From Pseudarthrobacter sp. SSS035 (lineage in GTDB: Bacteria > Actinomycetota > Actinomycetes > Actinomycetales > Micrococcaceae): 64,000 nt of DNA. The notes beneath the pieces are model-generated. The model searched no databases. It was not told the DNA's origin and saw nothing but the letters and a program-made list of their open reading frames with translations. The translations under genes were made by a program, and so were the position numbers. Below, one piece after another: positions 16,023 to 24,432 of the stretch. Location: NCBI RefSeq assembly GCF_023273875.1, contig NZ_CP096882.1, forward strand, positions 3,658,001-3,722,000, written 5' to 3'. Every line of letters starts with the position of its first letter. Within the stretch, counting starts at the first letter, position 1.

Positions 16023-16960
16023 ACGGGATCTCGGCGACTGCGATTGTGTGCGGCATAGTCCTCGGTACGGGCCTTTGGCTGATCTTCGTTCGGTTGCCCT
16101 TTATGCGGCCGCTCACATTCGTCGAGCGCATCGATCCGCAGCTGAAATCGCAAAACCTTGAATCGCGGTTGCTGCGGGCCAGCGGACAGAACGCCACGCC
16201 ATTCGGACCGTTGGAACGGATCGTGCGTCCCCTGCTCCACGACGGACTCGCAGCCTTGGGGAAGCTGAACCTCGGGTCAAAGGCGCTGACCCGCAGGCTC
16301 GCCCAAGCCAGCATCAACAAATCACCCATAGATTTCAGGGCTGAACAGCTCCTCTGGGCCGCCGCTGGATTCGCCGCCGCCGTGGCCGCCGTGGTGCTGG
16401 GCGCGGTAGCCGGCCGGTTCAGTCCATTCCTCGCGGTTGTGGCCGTCCTCGGAAGCGCGCTCGGCGGCTTTCTCTTCCGTGACTTCTGGTTGGGCGTCCA
16501 GATCAGCAGGCGGGAATCCCGGATGATGGCGGAGTTTCCCAGCCTTGCCGAGCTCATGGCCCTGGCTGTGGGGGCCGGTGAAAGTGCCACGGGTGCCCTG
16601 GACCGCGTCTGTCGCAGTGCCAGTGGGGAGCTGGCCAAGGAGTTTTCCAAGATTCTTGCTGAGACCAGAGCAGGAAAACCGCTGGTGGAAGCGCTCCAGG
16701 AGTTTTCCTCGCGGACAGATCTGGGGCCGCTCGTCAGATTTGTCGACGGAATCATCGTCGCGGTCGAGCGGGGCACACCCTTGGCAGATGTGCTGAGGGC
16801 TCAGGCCCAGGACGTCCGGGACACCGCAAAACGGGACCTCATGGAGTCGGCGGGCAAGAAGGAAATTGCCATGATGGTTCCTTTGGTCTTTGGTGTCCTG
16901 CCCTTAACAGTGGTTTTCGCAGTGTTCCCCGGCATCGCGGCCATCAGCCTTGGACTTTAG
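16019..16960 (+). CDS. tadC: Tad membrane platform protein TadC (GspF-like)
   Basis: 313 residues. N-terminal membrane helix, a central helix pair near 115-160, a GspF-like cytoplasmic domain (EFPSLAELMALAVGAGESATGALDRV, then LADVLRAQAQDVRDTAKRDLMESAGKKE) and a final membrane helix pair (VPLVFGVLPLTVVFAVFPGIAAI). It is the partner of TadB in the platform. ATGA overlap with tadB. Confidence 0.9.
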   Translation: MNGISATAIVCGIVLGTGLWLIFVRLPFMRPLTFVERIDPQLKSQNLESRLLRASGQNATPFGPLERIVRPLLHDGLAALGKLNLGSKALTRRLAQASINKSPIDFRAEQLLWAAAGFAAAVAAVVLGAVAGRFSPFLAVVAVLGSALGGFLFRDFWLGVQISRRESRMMAEFPSLAELMALAVGAGESATGALDRVCRSASGELAKEFSKILAETRAGKPLVEALQEFSSRTDLGPLVRFVDGIIVAVERGTPLADVLRAQAQDVRDTAKRDLMESAGKKEIAMMVPLVFGVLPLTVVFAVFPGIAAISLGL

Positions 16961-17041
16961 CCATGAGCATCGCCAAGCCGTCATATCCACTAACCGCCAC
17001 ATGACTTCCACCGCGTCATTTACACAACGAATGGGACCGAA

Positions 17042-17308
17042 ATGAAAAACATGGGAATCTCGGGCAGCCTGCTGCTCCTCGCTTTGCTGGCTGGCCTGTG
17101 GGCACGGACCAGTGAAACTGTGTCAGGCCGGAGGTACGCAGCGACAGATCCCGACGTGCCGGCCCAAGACCACCCGGAACGTGGCGACGTCCCCGGTTGG
17201 GTGATGATCACCCTAATGTCCGCAGTCTTGGTGGCGGCGTTGCTGGCTCTCGCCGGCCCAGCCCTCGAAACGATGTTCAACCAGGCCATGGACAAGGTCG
17301 GAAAGTAA
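17042..17308 (+). CDS. Small pilin-like membrane protein in the tad operon
   Basis: 88 residues. A hydrophobic N-terminal stretch (ISGSLLLLALLAGLW) is followed by a polar segment and then ERGDVPGWVMITLMSAVLVAALLALAGPALETMFNQAMDKV, split here by family pattern: an acidic/Gly lead-in, one membrane helix and an amphipathic tail. Position after tadC and before the tadE genes, plus this layout, make it the best candidate for the Flp-type structural pilin. It lacks the classic G/E-Y cleavage motif, so it may instead be an accessory membrane protein. 81 bp separate it from tadC. Confidence 0.6.
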   Translation: MKNMGISGSLLLLALLAGLWARTSETVSGRRYAATDPDVPAQDHPERGDVPGWVMITLMSAVLVAALLALAGPALETMFNQAMDKVGK

Positions 17309-17311
17309 GTC

Positions 17312-17755
17312 ATGCTGGGCGCCAGCCAATGCATGCCCAACCGGGAACCGTGCCGGTCCCGGATCGGCGCTGAGCCGGGCTGGCGCACGGATGAACGCGG
17401 TTCTGCCGTCGTGGACTTCGTCCTCGTGGGCGGCCTGCTCACCATGTTTTTTCTGGCGATAATCCAGCTGACCCTGGTCCTGCACGTCCGCAACACACTG
17501 ATCGACGCGGCAGCCTCAGGGGCACGTTATGGAACCCTCGCAGACCGGGGAGCGTCAGATGCCCAGGAACGGGCGGCGACGCTCATCGAGACTTCCCTGA
17601 ACGCTGAGTTCGCGCAGGACATCACAACTGCCGAAGTGATGTTCCAGGGCCTGCGGACCCTCGAAGTGACCATCAAGGCTCCCATGCCCGTCATCGGGCT
17701 GATCGGCCCCCGGGACCTGCTGGAGGTGAAAGGCCATGCGGCCATCCAGCCCTAA
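17312..17755 (+). CDS. TadE-like pseudopilin
   Basis: 147 residues. After a basic, Cys-containing N terminus comes the TadE signature DERGSAVVDFVLVGGLLTMFF (about residues 27-47; one membrane helix) and then NTLIDAAASGARYGTLADRG. TadE family proteins are minor pilins of Tad systems. The 3' end overlaps the next gene by 20 bp. An internal ATG at codon 8 is a possible alternative start. Confidence 0.85.
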   Translation: MLGASQCMPNREPCRSRIGAEPGWRTDERGSAVVDFVLVGGLLTMFFLAIIQLTLVLHVRNTLIDAAASGARYGTLADRGASDAQERAATLIETSLNAEFAQDITTAEVMFQGLRTLEVTIKAPMPVIGLIGPRDLLEVKGHAAIQP

Positions 17756-18239
17756 CGCTTTCCGGGCCCGACTGGATATCAGGGCCCGCCTCAAGAAGCG
17801 ATTCAGCGAGGCGCTCCGCAACGGCCACAGGGACGAGGGGAGTGCAGTGGTCGAATTCACCTTCCTCGCGCTGCTCCTGATGGTCCCGTTGGTCTACTTC
17901 ATCATCACCGTGGGCCAGATCCAGGGTGGGTCCTTCGCCGTGGTCGGCGCCGCCGACCAGGCCGCGAAGGTGTTCGTCGCCCAACCGGATGCAGTGTCTG
18001 CCCAGGCTGCTGCCGAACAGGCAGCTCTCATCGCCCTCGCGGACTTCGGCCACGATGCCGAGCAGGCACGCGTATCCACCCGCTGCGACCCTGCCGACTG
18101 CCAGGCTGCGGGCACGGCCATCACCGTCACGGTCAACCTCACTGTGCCGCTGCCCTTCGTGCCGTTCAACGAGGACTTCAGGCTCAAGGCCAGCGAAGTG
18201 GAAGCCTCGTCCACCCAACTGGTGGGCAGGTTCCGGTGA
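17736..18239 (+). CDS. Second TadE/TadF-like pseudopilin
   Basis: 167 residues. A basic leader of about 33 residues precedes DEGSAVVEFTFLALLLMVPLV, the TadE-type Glu-plus-membrane-helix motif, then a secreted domain with one Cys pair (CDPADC) that could form a disulfide. It overlaps the previous tadE-like gene and runs directly into the tadG-like gene. Confidence 0.83.
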   Translation: MRPSSPNAFRARLDIRARLKKRFSEALRNGHRDEGSAVVEFTFLALLLMVPLVYFIITVGQIQGGSFAVVGAADQAAKVFVAQPDAVSAQAAAEQAALIALADFGHDAEQARVSTRCDPADCQAAGTAITVTVNLTVPLPFVPFNEDFRLKASEVEASSTQLVGRFR

Positions 18240-18246
18240 CCCAAAG

Positions 18247-18717
18247 GTGACGCACAAAGCGATCCCCGAAGCCACGCAGAGCGATCCCGGTGAGGGCGGC
18301 CAGATGATCGTCATGATCATCGGCTACGTCGCGCTGGCCCTCCTGGTGGTCACAGTAGTCATCGGCATCTCCAGCGTCTACCTCGAACACAAGCGGCTGT
18401 TGTCCCTGGCCGACGGAGCCTCGCTGGCCGCCGCCGACAGCTACACCTTGGGCGAGGTCGGGGGAGAGAGCGGGAGCCCCTCAGCCGTACTGGGCCCTGG
18501 ACGCGTCCGCAGCGTTGCGGCCGACTTTATCGCGCGGAGCCCGTCGTCGGCCCGGTTCGACGGGTTAGCCGTTTCAGCGGCGACCGGCAGCCCTGACGGG
18601 TCCACCGCCGTCGTGGTTCTCAGCGCTGTTGTCCACCCGCCGATGGTGAACTTCCTGGTGCCTGATGGCATCAGGATTGAAGCGGCCTCCACGGCCCGTT
18701 CCCGGCTCACGCGCTGA
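18247..18717 (+). CDS. TadG-like protein (GTG start)
   Basis: 156 residues if started at the GTG 7 bp after the previous stop; no ATG is available before the membrane helix. It shows GEGGQMIVMIIGYVALALLVV (membrane anchor with the Gly-Gln lead-in of TadG/RcpF-type proteins), then LEHKRLLSLADGASLAAADSY, the typical TadG N-terminal signature, and a short extracytoplasmic part. It is much shorter than TadG proteins with a von Willebrand domain, so only the anchor module is present. Last gene of the tad operon. Confidence 0.75.
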   Translation: MTHKAIPEATQSDPGEGGQMIVMIIGYVALALLVVTVVIGISSVYLEHKRLLSLADGASLAAADSYTLGEVGGESGSPSAVLGPGRVRSVAADFIARSPSSARFDGLAVSAATGSPDGSTAVVVLSAVVHPPMVNFLVPDGIRIEAASTARSRLTR

Positions 18718-18765
18718 CCGGAAGCGGAGAAGTCAGGAGAAGTCCGGCACTCCGGCCGGATGGCG

Positions 18766-18771
18766 TAGGCT
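18766..18771 (+). promoter_or_regulatory. Probable prfB -10 element (TAGGCT), leaderless start
   Basis: TAGGCT ends 9 nt before the prfB ATG, and the interval has no Shine-Dalgarno sequence. This fits an actinobacterial leaderless mRNA. Confidence 0.45.
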
Positions 18772-18780
18772 TAAACAACC

Positions 18781-19899
18781 ATGGCCAATATTGATTTTTC
18801 CGCAGAAATCCGCGCTCTTCGCGCCACCTACACCTCCATCGAGCGAGTCAGCGATGTTGAGGCTCTGAAGGAAGACATCGCCGAACTGAGCGAACGCGCC
18901 GGCGAGCCGGACCTGTGGGATGACCCCGCCGCGGCGCAGAAGATCACCTCCCGCCTGTCGCACCGCCAGTCAGAGCTGGAGCGGCTGAACAGGCTGGTAT
19001 CGCGGATCGATGACCTTGAAGTGCTGGTGGAGCTTGGCCAGGACGAGGATGACGCCGATTCCATGGGCGAAGCTGCAACCGAGCTGGAGTCCATCAGGAA
19101 ATCCCTGAAGGAACTCGAAGTAGTGACGCTGCTTTCCGGAGAATACGACGAACGTGAAGCCGTGGTGTCCATCAGGGCCGGGGCCGGCGGCGTTGACGCC
19201 GCAGACTTCGCCGAAATGCTCATGCGTATGTACCTTCGCTGGGCCGAACGCCACGGGTACCCCACCACCGTCATGGACACTTCCTACGCCGAAGAGGCGG
19301 GATTGAAGTCCGCAACGTTCGAAGTCAAGGCACCGTATGCGTTCGGCACGCTCAGCGTCGAAGCCGGAACCCACCGTCTGGTGCGGATCAGCCCGTTTGA
19401 CAACCAGGGCCGCCGCCAGACGTCCTTCGCCGCCGTCGAGGTCATTCCGCTCATCGAGTCAACGGACTCCATCGACATACCGGACAACGAGATCCGCGTG
19501 GACGTGTTCAGGTCCTCCGGTCCCGGCGGGCAGTCGGTTAACACCACCGACTCCGCCGTCCGGCTGACCCACATCCCCACCGGCACCGTGGTGTCGATGC
19601 AGAACGAAAAGTCGCAGCTCCAGAACCGGGCAGCAGCCCTGCGCGTTTTGCAGTCCCGGCTCCTTCTCCTGAAGAAGGAGCAGGAGGACGCCGAAAAGAA
19701 GGCGTTCGCCGGCGATGTCAAGGCATCCTGGGGCGATCAGATGCGCTCATACGTCCTGAACCCTTACCAGATGGTCAAGGACCTCAGGACCGAACACGAG
19801 GTAGGCAACACCTCCGCCGTGTTCGACGGCGAAATTGACGACTTCATCGACGCCGGGATCCGCTGGCGCACCGACAACCGGAACGCCGAGAAGTCGTAG
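18781..19899 (+). CDS. prfB: Peptide chain release factor 2
   Basis: 372 residues. It contains the GGQ motif in SSGPGGQSVNTTDS, which positions the peptidyl-tRNA ester for hydrolysis, and the RF2 stop-codon reading tripeptide SPF in RISPFDNQGRR. It recognises UGA and UAA. The frame is continuous from the ATG: there is no in-frame UGA and so none of the autoregulatory +1 frameshift seen in many other bacteria. It directly precedes ftsEX, a common actinobacterial order. Confidence 0.96.
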   Translation: MANIDFSAEIRALRATYTSIERVSDVEALKEDIAELSERAGEPDLWDDPAAAQKITSRLSHRQSELERLNRLVSRIDDLEVLVELGQDEDDADSMGEAATELESIRKSLKELEVVTLLSGEYDEREAVVSIRAGAGGVDAADFAEMLMRMYLRWAERHGYPTTVMDTSYAEEAGLKSATFEVKAPYAFGTLSVEAGTHRLVRISPFDNQGRRQTSFAAVEVIPLIESTDSIDIPDNEIRVDVFRSSGPGGQSVNTTDSAVRLTHIPTGTVVSMQNEKSQLQNRAAALRVLQSRLLLLKKEQEDAEKKAFAGDVKASWGDQMRSYVLNPYQMVKDLRTEHEVGNTSAVFDGEIDDFIDAGIRWRTDNRNAEKS

Positions 19900-20074
19900 C
19901 TGCAGTGCCTACCCGGTAGGCCTGATCGCGCGACACACCCCCGAAGCCCCCGAAAACAGGCCAAAAGCCTGCGTATAGTCGAGGAGCCGGAGCTCTACTT
20001 CCCCCAAACGAATGCCCGTGCGCCGGCTGCAGATCTGGGCTGTATCAGCCGTGCCCTGCAGGGTAATTAGGGCC

Positions 20075-20869
20075 ATGATCCGATTCGAAAATGTCACCAA
20101 GGTCTACGACCATACGGCCCGGCCTGCGCTGGACGATGTCAGCCTTGAGATTGACCGTGGTGAATTTGCCTTCCTCGTCGGCGCTTCCGGATCCGGAAAG
20201 TCCACCTTCCTGCGGCTGGTGCTGAAGGAAGACCGGGCCTCCTCGGGCGCCGTGTACGTCGCCGGGCAAAACGTCGCCAAGATCTCCAGCTGGCGCGTGC
20301 CCAGGCTCCGCCGCGGCATCGGCGTGGTCTTCCAGGACTTCCGGCTCCTTCCGCAGAAGAGCGTGTTCGCCAACGTAGCCTTCGCGATGCAGGTCATCGG
20401 CAAGAGCCGCAGCGTCATCCGCGACACCGTCCCCGAAGTCCTGAAGACCGTGGGCCTGGAAGGCAAGGAAAACCGCCTTCCGCATGAGCTTTCCGGCGGC
20501 GAGCAGCAGCGTGTGGCCATCGCCCGTGCGGTAGTCAACCGCCCCGGCATCCTCCTCGCCGATGAACCCACCGGCAACCTGGACCCCACCACCTCCATGG
20601 GCATCATGGGCGTGCTGGACAAGATCAACCAGAACGGCACCACGGTGGTCATGGCCACGCACGACGACGACATTGTCAACGAGATGCGCAAGCGCGTTGT
20701 AGAGCTCAGGAATGGCATCGTCATCCGCGACGAGGCCAAAGCTTTGTACACCTCCATGATCCCCGTGGTGGGCCAGTCCCGCCGGCTCAGGGACGCCAGC
20801 GGCCGGGACGAATCCCTGCCGCCCGCATCAGGGGAACGCAATCCGGGCGCAGGGGAGGAGCAGCGATGA
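20075..20869 (+). CDS. ftsE: Cell-division ABC transporter ATPase FtsE
   Basis: 264 residues from MIRFENVTKVY. Walker A GASGSGKST, Q-loop VFQDFRLLPQKSVFANVAFAM, signature LSGGEQQRVAIARA and Walker B ILLADEPTGNLDP are all present. It has a polar C-terminal extension of about 35 residues beyond the usual 225-230. FtsE powers FtsX, which activates periplasmic peptidoglycan hydrolases during division. 4-bp overlap with ftsX. Confidence 0.95.
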   Translation: MIRFENVTKVYDHTARPALDDVSLEIDRGEFAFLVGASGSGKSTFLRLVLKEDRASSGAVYVAGQNVAKISSWRVPRLRRGIGVVFQDFRLLPQKSVFANVAFAMQVIGKSRSVIRDTVPEVLKTVGLEGKENRLPHELSGGEQQRVAIARAVVNRPGILLADEPTGNLDPTTSMGIMGVLDKINQNGTTVVMATHDDDIVNEMRKRVVELRNGIVIRDEAKALYTSMIPVVGQSRRLRDASGRDESLPPASGERNPGAGEEQR

Positions 20870-21780
20870 GGCTCGCCTTTGTCCTCGGCGAAATCGGCAG
20901 CGGCTTGCGCCGCAACGTTTCCATGGTGGTCTCGGTCATCCTGGTCACCTTTGTCTCACTGACATTCGTGGGTGCCGCAGGCATGCTGCAGCTCCAGATC
21001 AACCAGATGAAGGGCTACTGGTACGACAAAGTCCAGGTTGCCATCTTCCTCTGCAGTGACGGTTCGACGGCGGCCGGTTGCGCCACCGGGCCGGTCACGC
21101 CGGAGCAGCAGGACAACCTGCAGACTCTGCTCGAATCACCCGCCGTGGCGCAATACGTCAACGATTTCCAGTTCGAGTCCAAGGAAGAGGCCTACAAGCA
21201 CTTCAAGGACCAGTTCTCGAATTCTCCGATCGTGGATTCCGTCACGCCGGACCAGCTCCCTTCATCGTTCCGCATCAACATGAAGGATCCGGAAAAATAC
21301 CAGATCATCAGCGAGACGTTCTCCTCGCAGCCGGGCGTCGAAACGGTCATTGACCAGCGCCAGCTCCTGGAGCGGCTCTTCTCGGCCATGAATGCCGCCT
21401 CACTGGTTGCGGTCAGCATCGCCGGCGTGATGATTATCTGTGCCATTCTCCTGATCGCCACCACCATCCGGCTCTCGGCCTTCAGCCGCCGCCGCGAAAC
21501 CGGGATCATGCGCCTGGTGGGCGCGTCCAAGCTCGTCATCCAGCTGCCGTTCATCCTTGAAGGGGTGATTGCAGCGGTGATCGGCGCCGCCCTGGCATCC
21601 GGCACGCTGTGGGCGGTGGCGCACTTCTTCCTGGGCGAGTACTTGTCCAAGCAGTATCCGGACACGGCGTTTATCTCGCCGGGCCAGACGCTGATTCTTG
21701 CGCCAGCCTTGCTGATCCTTGGCGGATCTTTGGCAGGAATTTCGTCTCTCTTGACCTTACGCAGATATCTGAAGGTTTAG
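20866..21780 (+). CDS. ftsX: Cell-division protein FtsX
   Basis: 304 residues. An N-terminal membrane helix (MVVSVILVTFVSLTFVGAAGML), a large extracytoplasmic domain (about 50-165, with Cys pair CSDGSTAAGC), and three C-terminal helices including ASLVAVSIAGVMIICAILL. The region SRRRETGIMRLVGASKLVIQ is the FtsX/MacB-type coupling segment. It works with FtsE, and the next gene encodes an M23 hydrolase that is a likely target. Confidence 0.94.
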   Translation: MRLAFVLGEIGSGLRRNVSMVVSVILVTFVSLTFVGAAGMLQLQINQMKGYWYDKVQVAIFLCSDGSTAAGCATGPVTPEQQDNLQTLLESPAVAQYVNDFQFESKEEAYKHFKDQFSNSPIVDSVTPDQLPSSFRINMKDPEKYQIISETFSSQPGVETVIDQRQLLERLFSAMNAASLVAVSIAGVMIICAILLIATTIRLSAFSRRRETGIMRLVGASKLVIQLPFILEGVIAAVIGAALASGTLWAVAHFFLGEYLSKQYPDTAFISPGQTLILAPALLILGGSLAGISSLLTLRRYLKV

Positions 21781-21807
21781 GCTGTGGAAACCGAACAAGG
21801 AATCCTT

Positions 21808-23214
21808 ATGAACGAATTGCACCGAACTGCGCCCCGGCACCGGGCCGAACGCCGACGAACTGCAGGCCGCCGCGCCGGCCTGATCAGCGGCGTCCTGGCC
21901 CTGCTCCTCGCCGCCAGCATGGGTGCGTCAGCCCCGGTGGCGCACGCCGATGAGCTCGATGACAAGCGTGCCGCCCTTGAAGCTGAGGCGGCCCGGGTTC
22001 AGCAGTCCCTGGAATTCGTTGACTCACGCATCGCGAAGGCCGCCGGCGACCTGGTGATCTATCAGGGCCAGCTGCCCGGCGCCCAGCAGGCACTGCTGGA
22101 GGCCCAGGGGCGCGTGGCCAGTGCGGTCAAGGAAGTCGAAGCCCTGACGGCGCGGGTTGATCTTGCACAGCAGAACAAGGCCAAAATCACCCAGCAGCTT
22201 GAGGCTGACAAGCAGAAGATCGCGGAGACCAAGAAGCTGATCGGCCAGATCGCCACCCAGGCCTACAAGTCCGGAGGAGTGCCGTCGAACCTGACCCTCT
22301 TCTTCGGGGCAAACAACGGCGGCAGCCTGACCGACACCATGGACCTCGCGGACCAGGCCATGCGCAGCCAGAACGCCGCCATGGACAAGCTGTCCCAGCA
22401 AAGCGCCACAAATGTGAACTCGCAGGCCCGGCTCGAAGCCGTTGAGGCAGAAATCAGGGACCTCAAAGCCAAGGCAGACGCCGCCTTGGAACGGGAAAAG
22501 GCTGCCCGTGACGAGGCGGCTGCCAAGAAGGCCCAGGTTGACCAGCTGATCGCCGACACCGTGCGACTTGATGCCGAACTCCAGGCAGCGAAACCAGGCA
22601 TCCAGTCCCAAATGGCGGCGGTTGCAGCGAGCCAGAACTCCGTTGCCAACGAAATCGCCGAACGTGACCGCCGGCTCCGCGAGGCTTGGGAGGCCGAACA
22701 GCGCCGGCTAGCGGAGGCGGCCGCTGCCGCGGCACGGGCGCAGGGCCAGGCCGAGCAGCCGTACGCCCCCGTGACCGGATCGCCGTCGGCCTTTGGCCTG
22801 CGGCACCCGTTCTCCGGTGACGTTCCGATCACCTCCGGCTTCGGCTGGCGGTCAACTCCGCCGGGAACCATCGATTTCTACGGGCAGGGCGGGTATGTCC
22901 ACACCGGCATTGACTTCGGCGCCGCCTGCGGCACCCCCGTCTACGCTGCGGCGGCCGGCGAGGTGTTCTCCTCAGGCTGGAGTTCCGCCGATGGCGGCGG
23001 CTGGCGGGTAAAGCTGTCCCACGGTGTGGTGCAGGGCAACTCCCTGACCACGATCGTCTACCACAACAGCAGCGTCGTGGTCTCCAATGGCCAGCAGGTT
23101 TCCCAAGGGCAGCTCATCGCCTACTCGGGCAACACCGGCAACTCCACCGGATGCCATGCGCACTTTGAAACCTGGCTCAACGGGGCTGCCGTTGACCCGA
23201 TGCGCCTGCTGTAA
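21808..23214 (+). CDS. Secreted M23 (LytM) peptidase with coiled coil, probable FtsEX-activated hydrolase
   Basis: 468 residues from the ATG with AAGGA 6 bases upstream; an in-frame GTG at 21784 is less likely. Signal peptide to about residue 48 (ending APVAHADE), a long coiled coil (about 50-300; QQSLEFVDSRIAKA, KQKIAETKKLIGQ), then the LytM domain. The zinc ligands are visible as HTGIDFG and CHAHFETW, so it should be an active endopeptidase, unlike degenerate activators. Coiled coil plus LytM next to ftsEX is the EnvC/PcsB arrangement: FtsX probably binds the coiled coil. Cuts peptidoglycan cross-links at the septum (inferred). Confidence 0.9.
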   Translation: MNELHRTAPRHRAERRRTAGRRAGLISGVLALLLAASMGASAPVAHADELDDKRAALEAEAARVQQSLEFVDSRIAKAAGDLVIYQGQLPGAQQALLEAQGRVASAVKEVEALTARVDLAQQNKAKITQQLEADKQKIAETKKLIGQIATQAYKSGGVPSNLTLFFGANNGGSLTDTMDLADQAMRSQNAAMDKLSQQSATNVNSQARLEAVEAEIRDLKAKADAALEREKAARDEAAAKKAQVDQLIADTVRLDAELQAAKPGIQSQMAAVAASQNSVANEIAERDRRLREAWEAEQRRLAEAAAAAARAQGQAEQPYAPVTGSPSAFGLRHPFSGDVPITSGFGWRSTPPGTIDFYGQGGYVHTGIDFGAACGTPVYAAAAGEVFSSGWSSADGGGWRVKLSHGVVQGNSLTTIVYHNSSVVVSNGQQVSQGQLIAYSGNTGNSTGCHAHFETWLNGAAVDPMRLL

Positions 23215-23301
23215 CGCCGGTCCGCGCCTGCCGTACACTGGTATGACTCCGCGCCGGAACGGCCGGAGCCAACCAGGATCCACGAACTGAGGAGTTCCAC
23301 C

Positions 23302-23772
23302 GTGCCCAAAGAAAGTGGCCGTAAAGTTGTGGCCACCAACCGCAAGGCTCGGCATGACTACCACGTGCTGGATACGTACGAGGCCGGCATCGCCCTGATG
23401 GGGACCGAGGTCAAGTCCCTGCGCGAAGGCCACGCCTCCATGGTGGACGGCTTCTGCACGTTCTACAACGACGAGCTGTGGATGGAGGGCATCCATATCC
23501 CCGAGTACAACCAGGGGAGCTGGACCAACCACTCCGCACGCCGCCGTCGGAAGCTGTTGCTGCACCGTGAGGAGCTCAACAAAATCTCCGTGAAGATCCG
23601 GGAGTCCGGCTTCACAGTGGTGCCGCTGCAGCTGTACTTCCTCGATGGCCGGGCCAAGGTCGAGATCGGCGTCGCACGCGGTAAGCGGGAGTACGACAAG
23701 CGCCAGACCCTGCGCGAGCAGCAGGATAACCGCGAAGCCCTTCGCGAGGTCCGGGAACGCAACCGCAGGTAG
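23302..23772 (+). CDS. smpB: SsrA-binding protein SmpB
   Basis: 156 residues with a GTG start behind GAGGAG. SmpB signatures: NRKARHDYHVLDTYEAGI, GTEVKSLREGHASM, PYN-like IPEYNQGSW and LYFLDGRAKVEIGVARGKREYDKR, with a basic C-terminal tail (REQQDNREALREVRERNRR). It delivers tmRNA to stalled ribosomes; the ssrA gene starts 87 bp downstream. Confidence 0.96.
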   Translation: MPKESGRKVVATNRKARHDYHVLDTYEAGIALMGTEVKSLREGHASMVDGFCTFYNDELWMEGIHIPEYNQGSWTNHSARRRRKLLLHREELNKISVKIRESGFTVVPLQLYFLDGRAKVEIGVARGKREYDKRQTLREQQDNREALREVRERNRR

Positions 23773-23859
23773 GAATGATTTCCGCCGGGCATGCGTTATG
23801 ATAGGTAGTCCGGCAGGGATTTGTGCGTGCACAGCCCGGCCGGTTTGAAAACAAAATAC

Positions 23860-24225
23860 GGGGATGATCGGTTTCGACGATGTTAGTCGCGACAGGTGAA
23901 GCGGGCCGAGGATGCAGAATTATCTCGTAAACGCTGTCTGCAAACCAATAAGTGCCAAATCAAACCGCACTGACTTCGCTCTCGCTGCCTAAGCAGTAAG
24001 ACAGTCCGTCAGCCCGAGGTTGCTATTGCCCCGGATCCTGGCGTCATTTAGATAGCCACTGCTGCTTGCCTCCGTCATCGGGGCAAACGGGACTCTTAGA
24101 TGACTGGGCCCGGATCAGCCACCTGTTTGCAGGAGGGCTGGGGCCGAGAAAGTCCGACGCAAACTGCGCCCGGAGAAGCCCTGTTAACACAACATCGGAC
24201 GGGGGTTCAATTCCCCCCATCTCCA
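23860..24225 (+). ncRNA. ssrA: tmRNA (ssrA)
   Basis: The 5' end GGGGATG pairs with CATCTCC near 24219-24224, and the T-arm GGGGGTTCAATTCCCCCC (18 bases) is present at 24200-24217, giving the tRNA-like domain. The tag frame starts at GCC 23954 and reads AKSNRTDFALAA followed by TAA (23990-23992), an actinobacterial type. The terminal CCA is not fully encoded. It rescues stalled ribosomes together with SmpB, encoded just upstream. Confidence 0.95.
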
Positions 24226-24248
24226 CATTTTGAATGTCGCAAGACATT

Positions 24249-24290
24249 GCCAGAAGGCCCGGACCCCGCGTCCGGGTCTTCTGGCATTTA
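24249..24290 (+). terminator. Rho-independent terminator of ssrA
   Basis: The arm at 24249-24263 (GCCAGAAGGCCCGGA) pairs with TCCGGGTCTTCTGGC at 24271-24285, and ATTT follows. Confidence 0.75.
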
Positions 24291-24432
24291 AGCGCCGTGT
24301 TGAGTGCCCTGTTCACCCACGGCGTAGCCGTTCCGGGACTACCGGGCGCCACCGCGTGGTTGTCCCCAGTAAGCTCCGGCGCAGCAGCAGGTCTGGAAGC
24401 CGGAGGCAGCAACGCCAGCCAGGAGGTGTGCC

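Noticed and set aside
18781..18900. Programmed frameshift in prfB
   Set aside because: The frame is continuous from the ATG and no in-frame UGA with an SD-like slip site is present.
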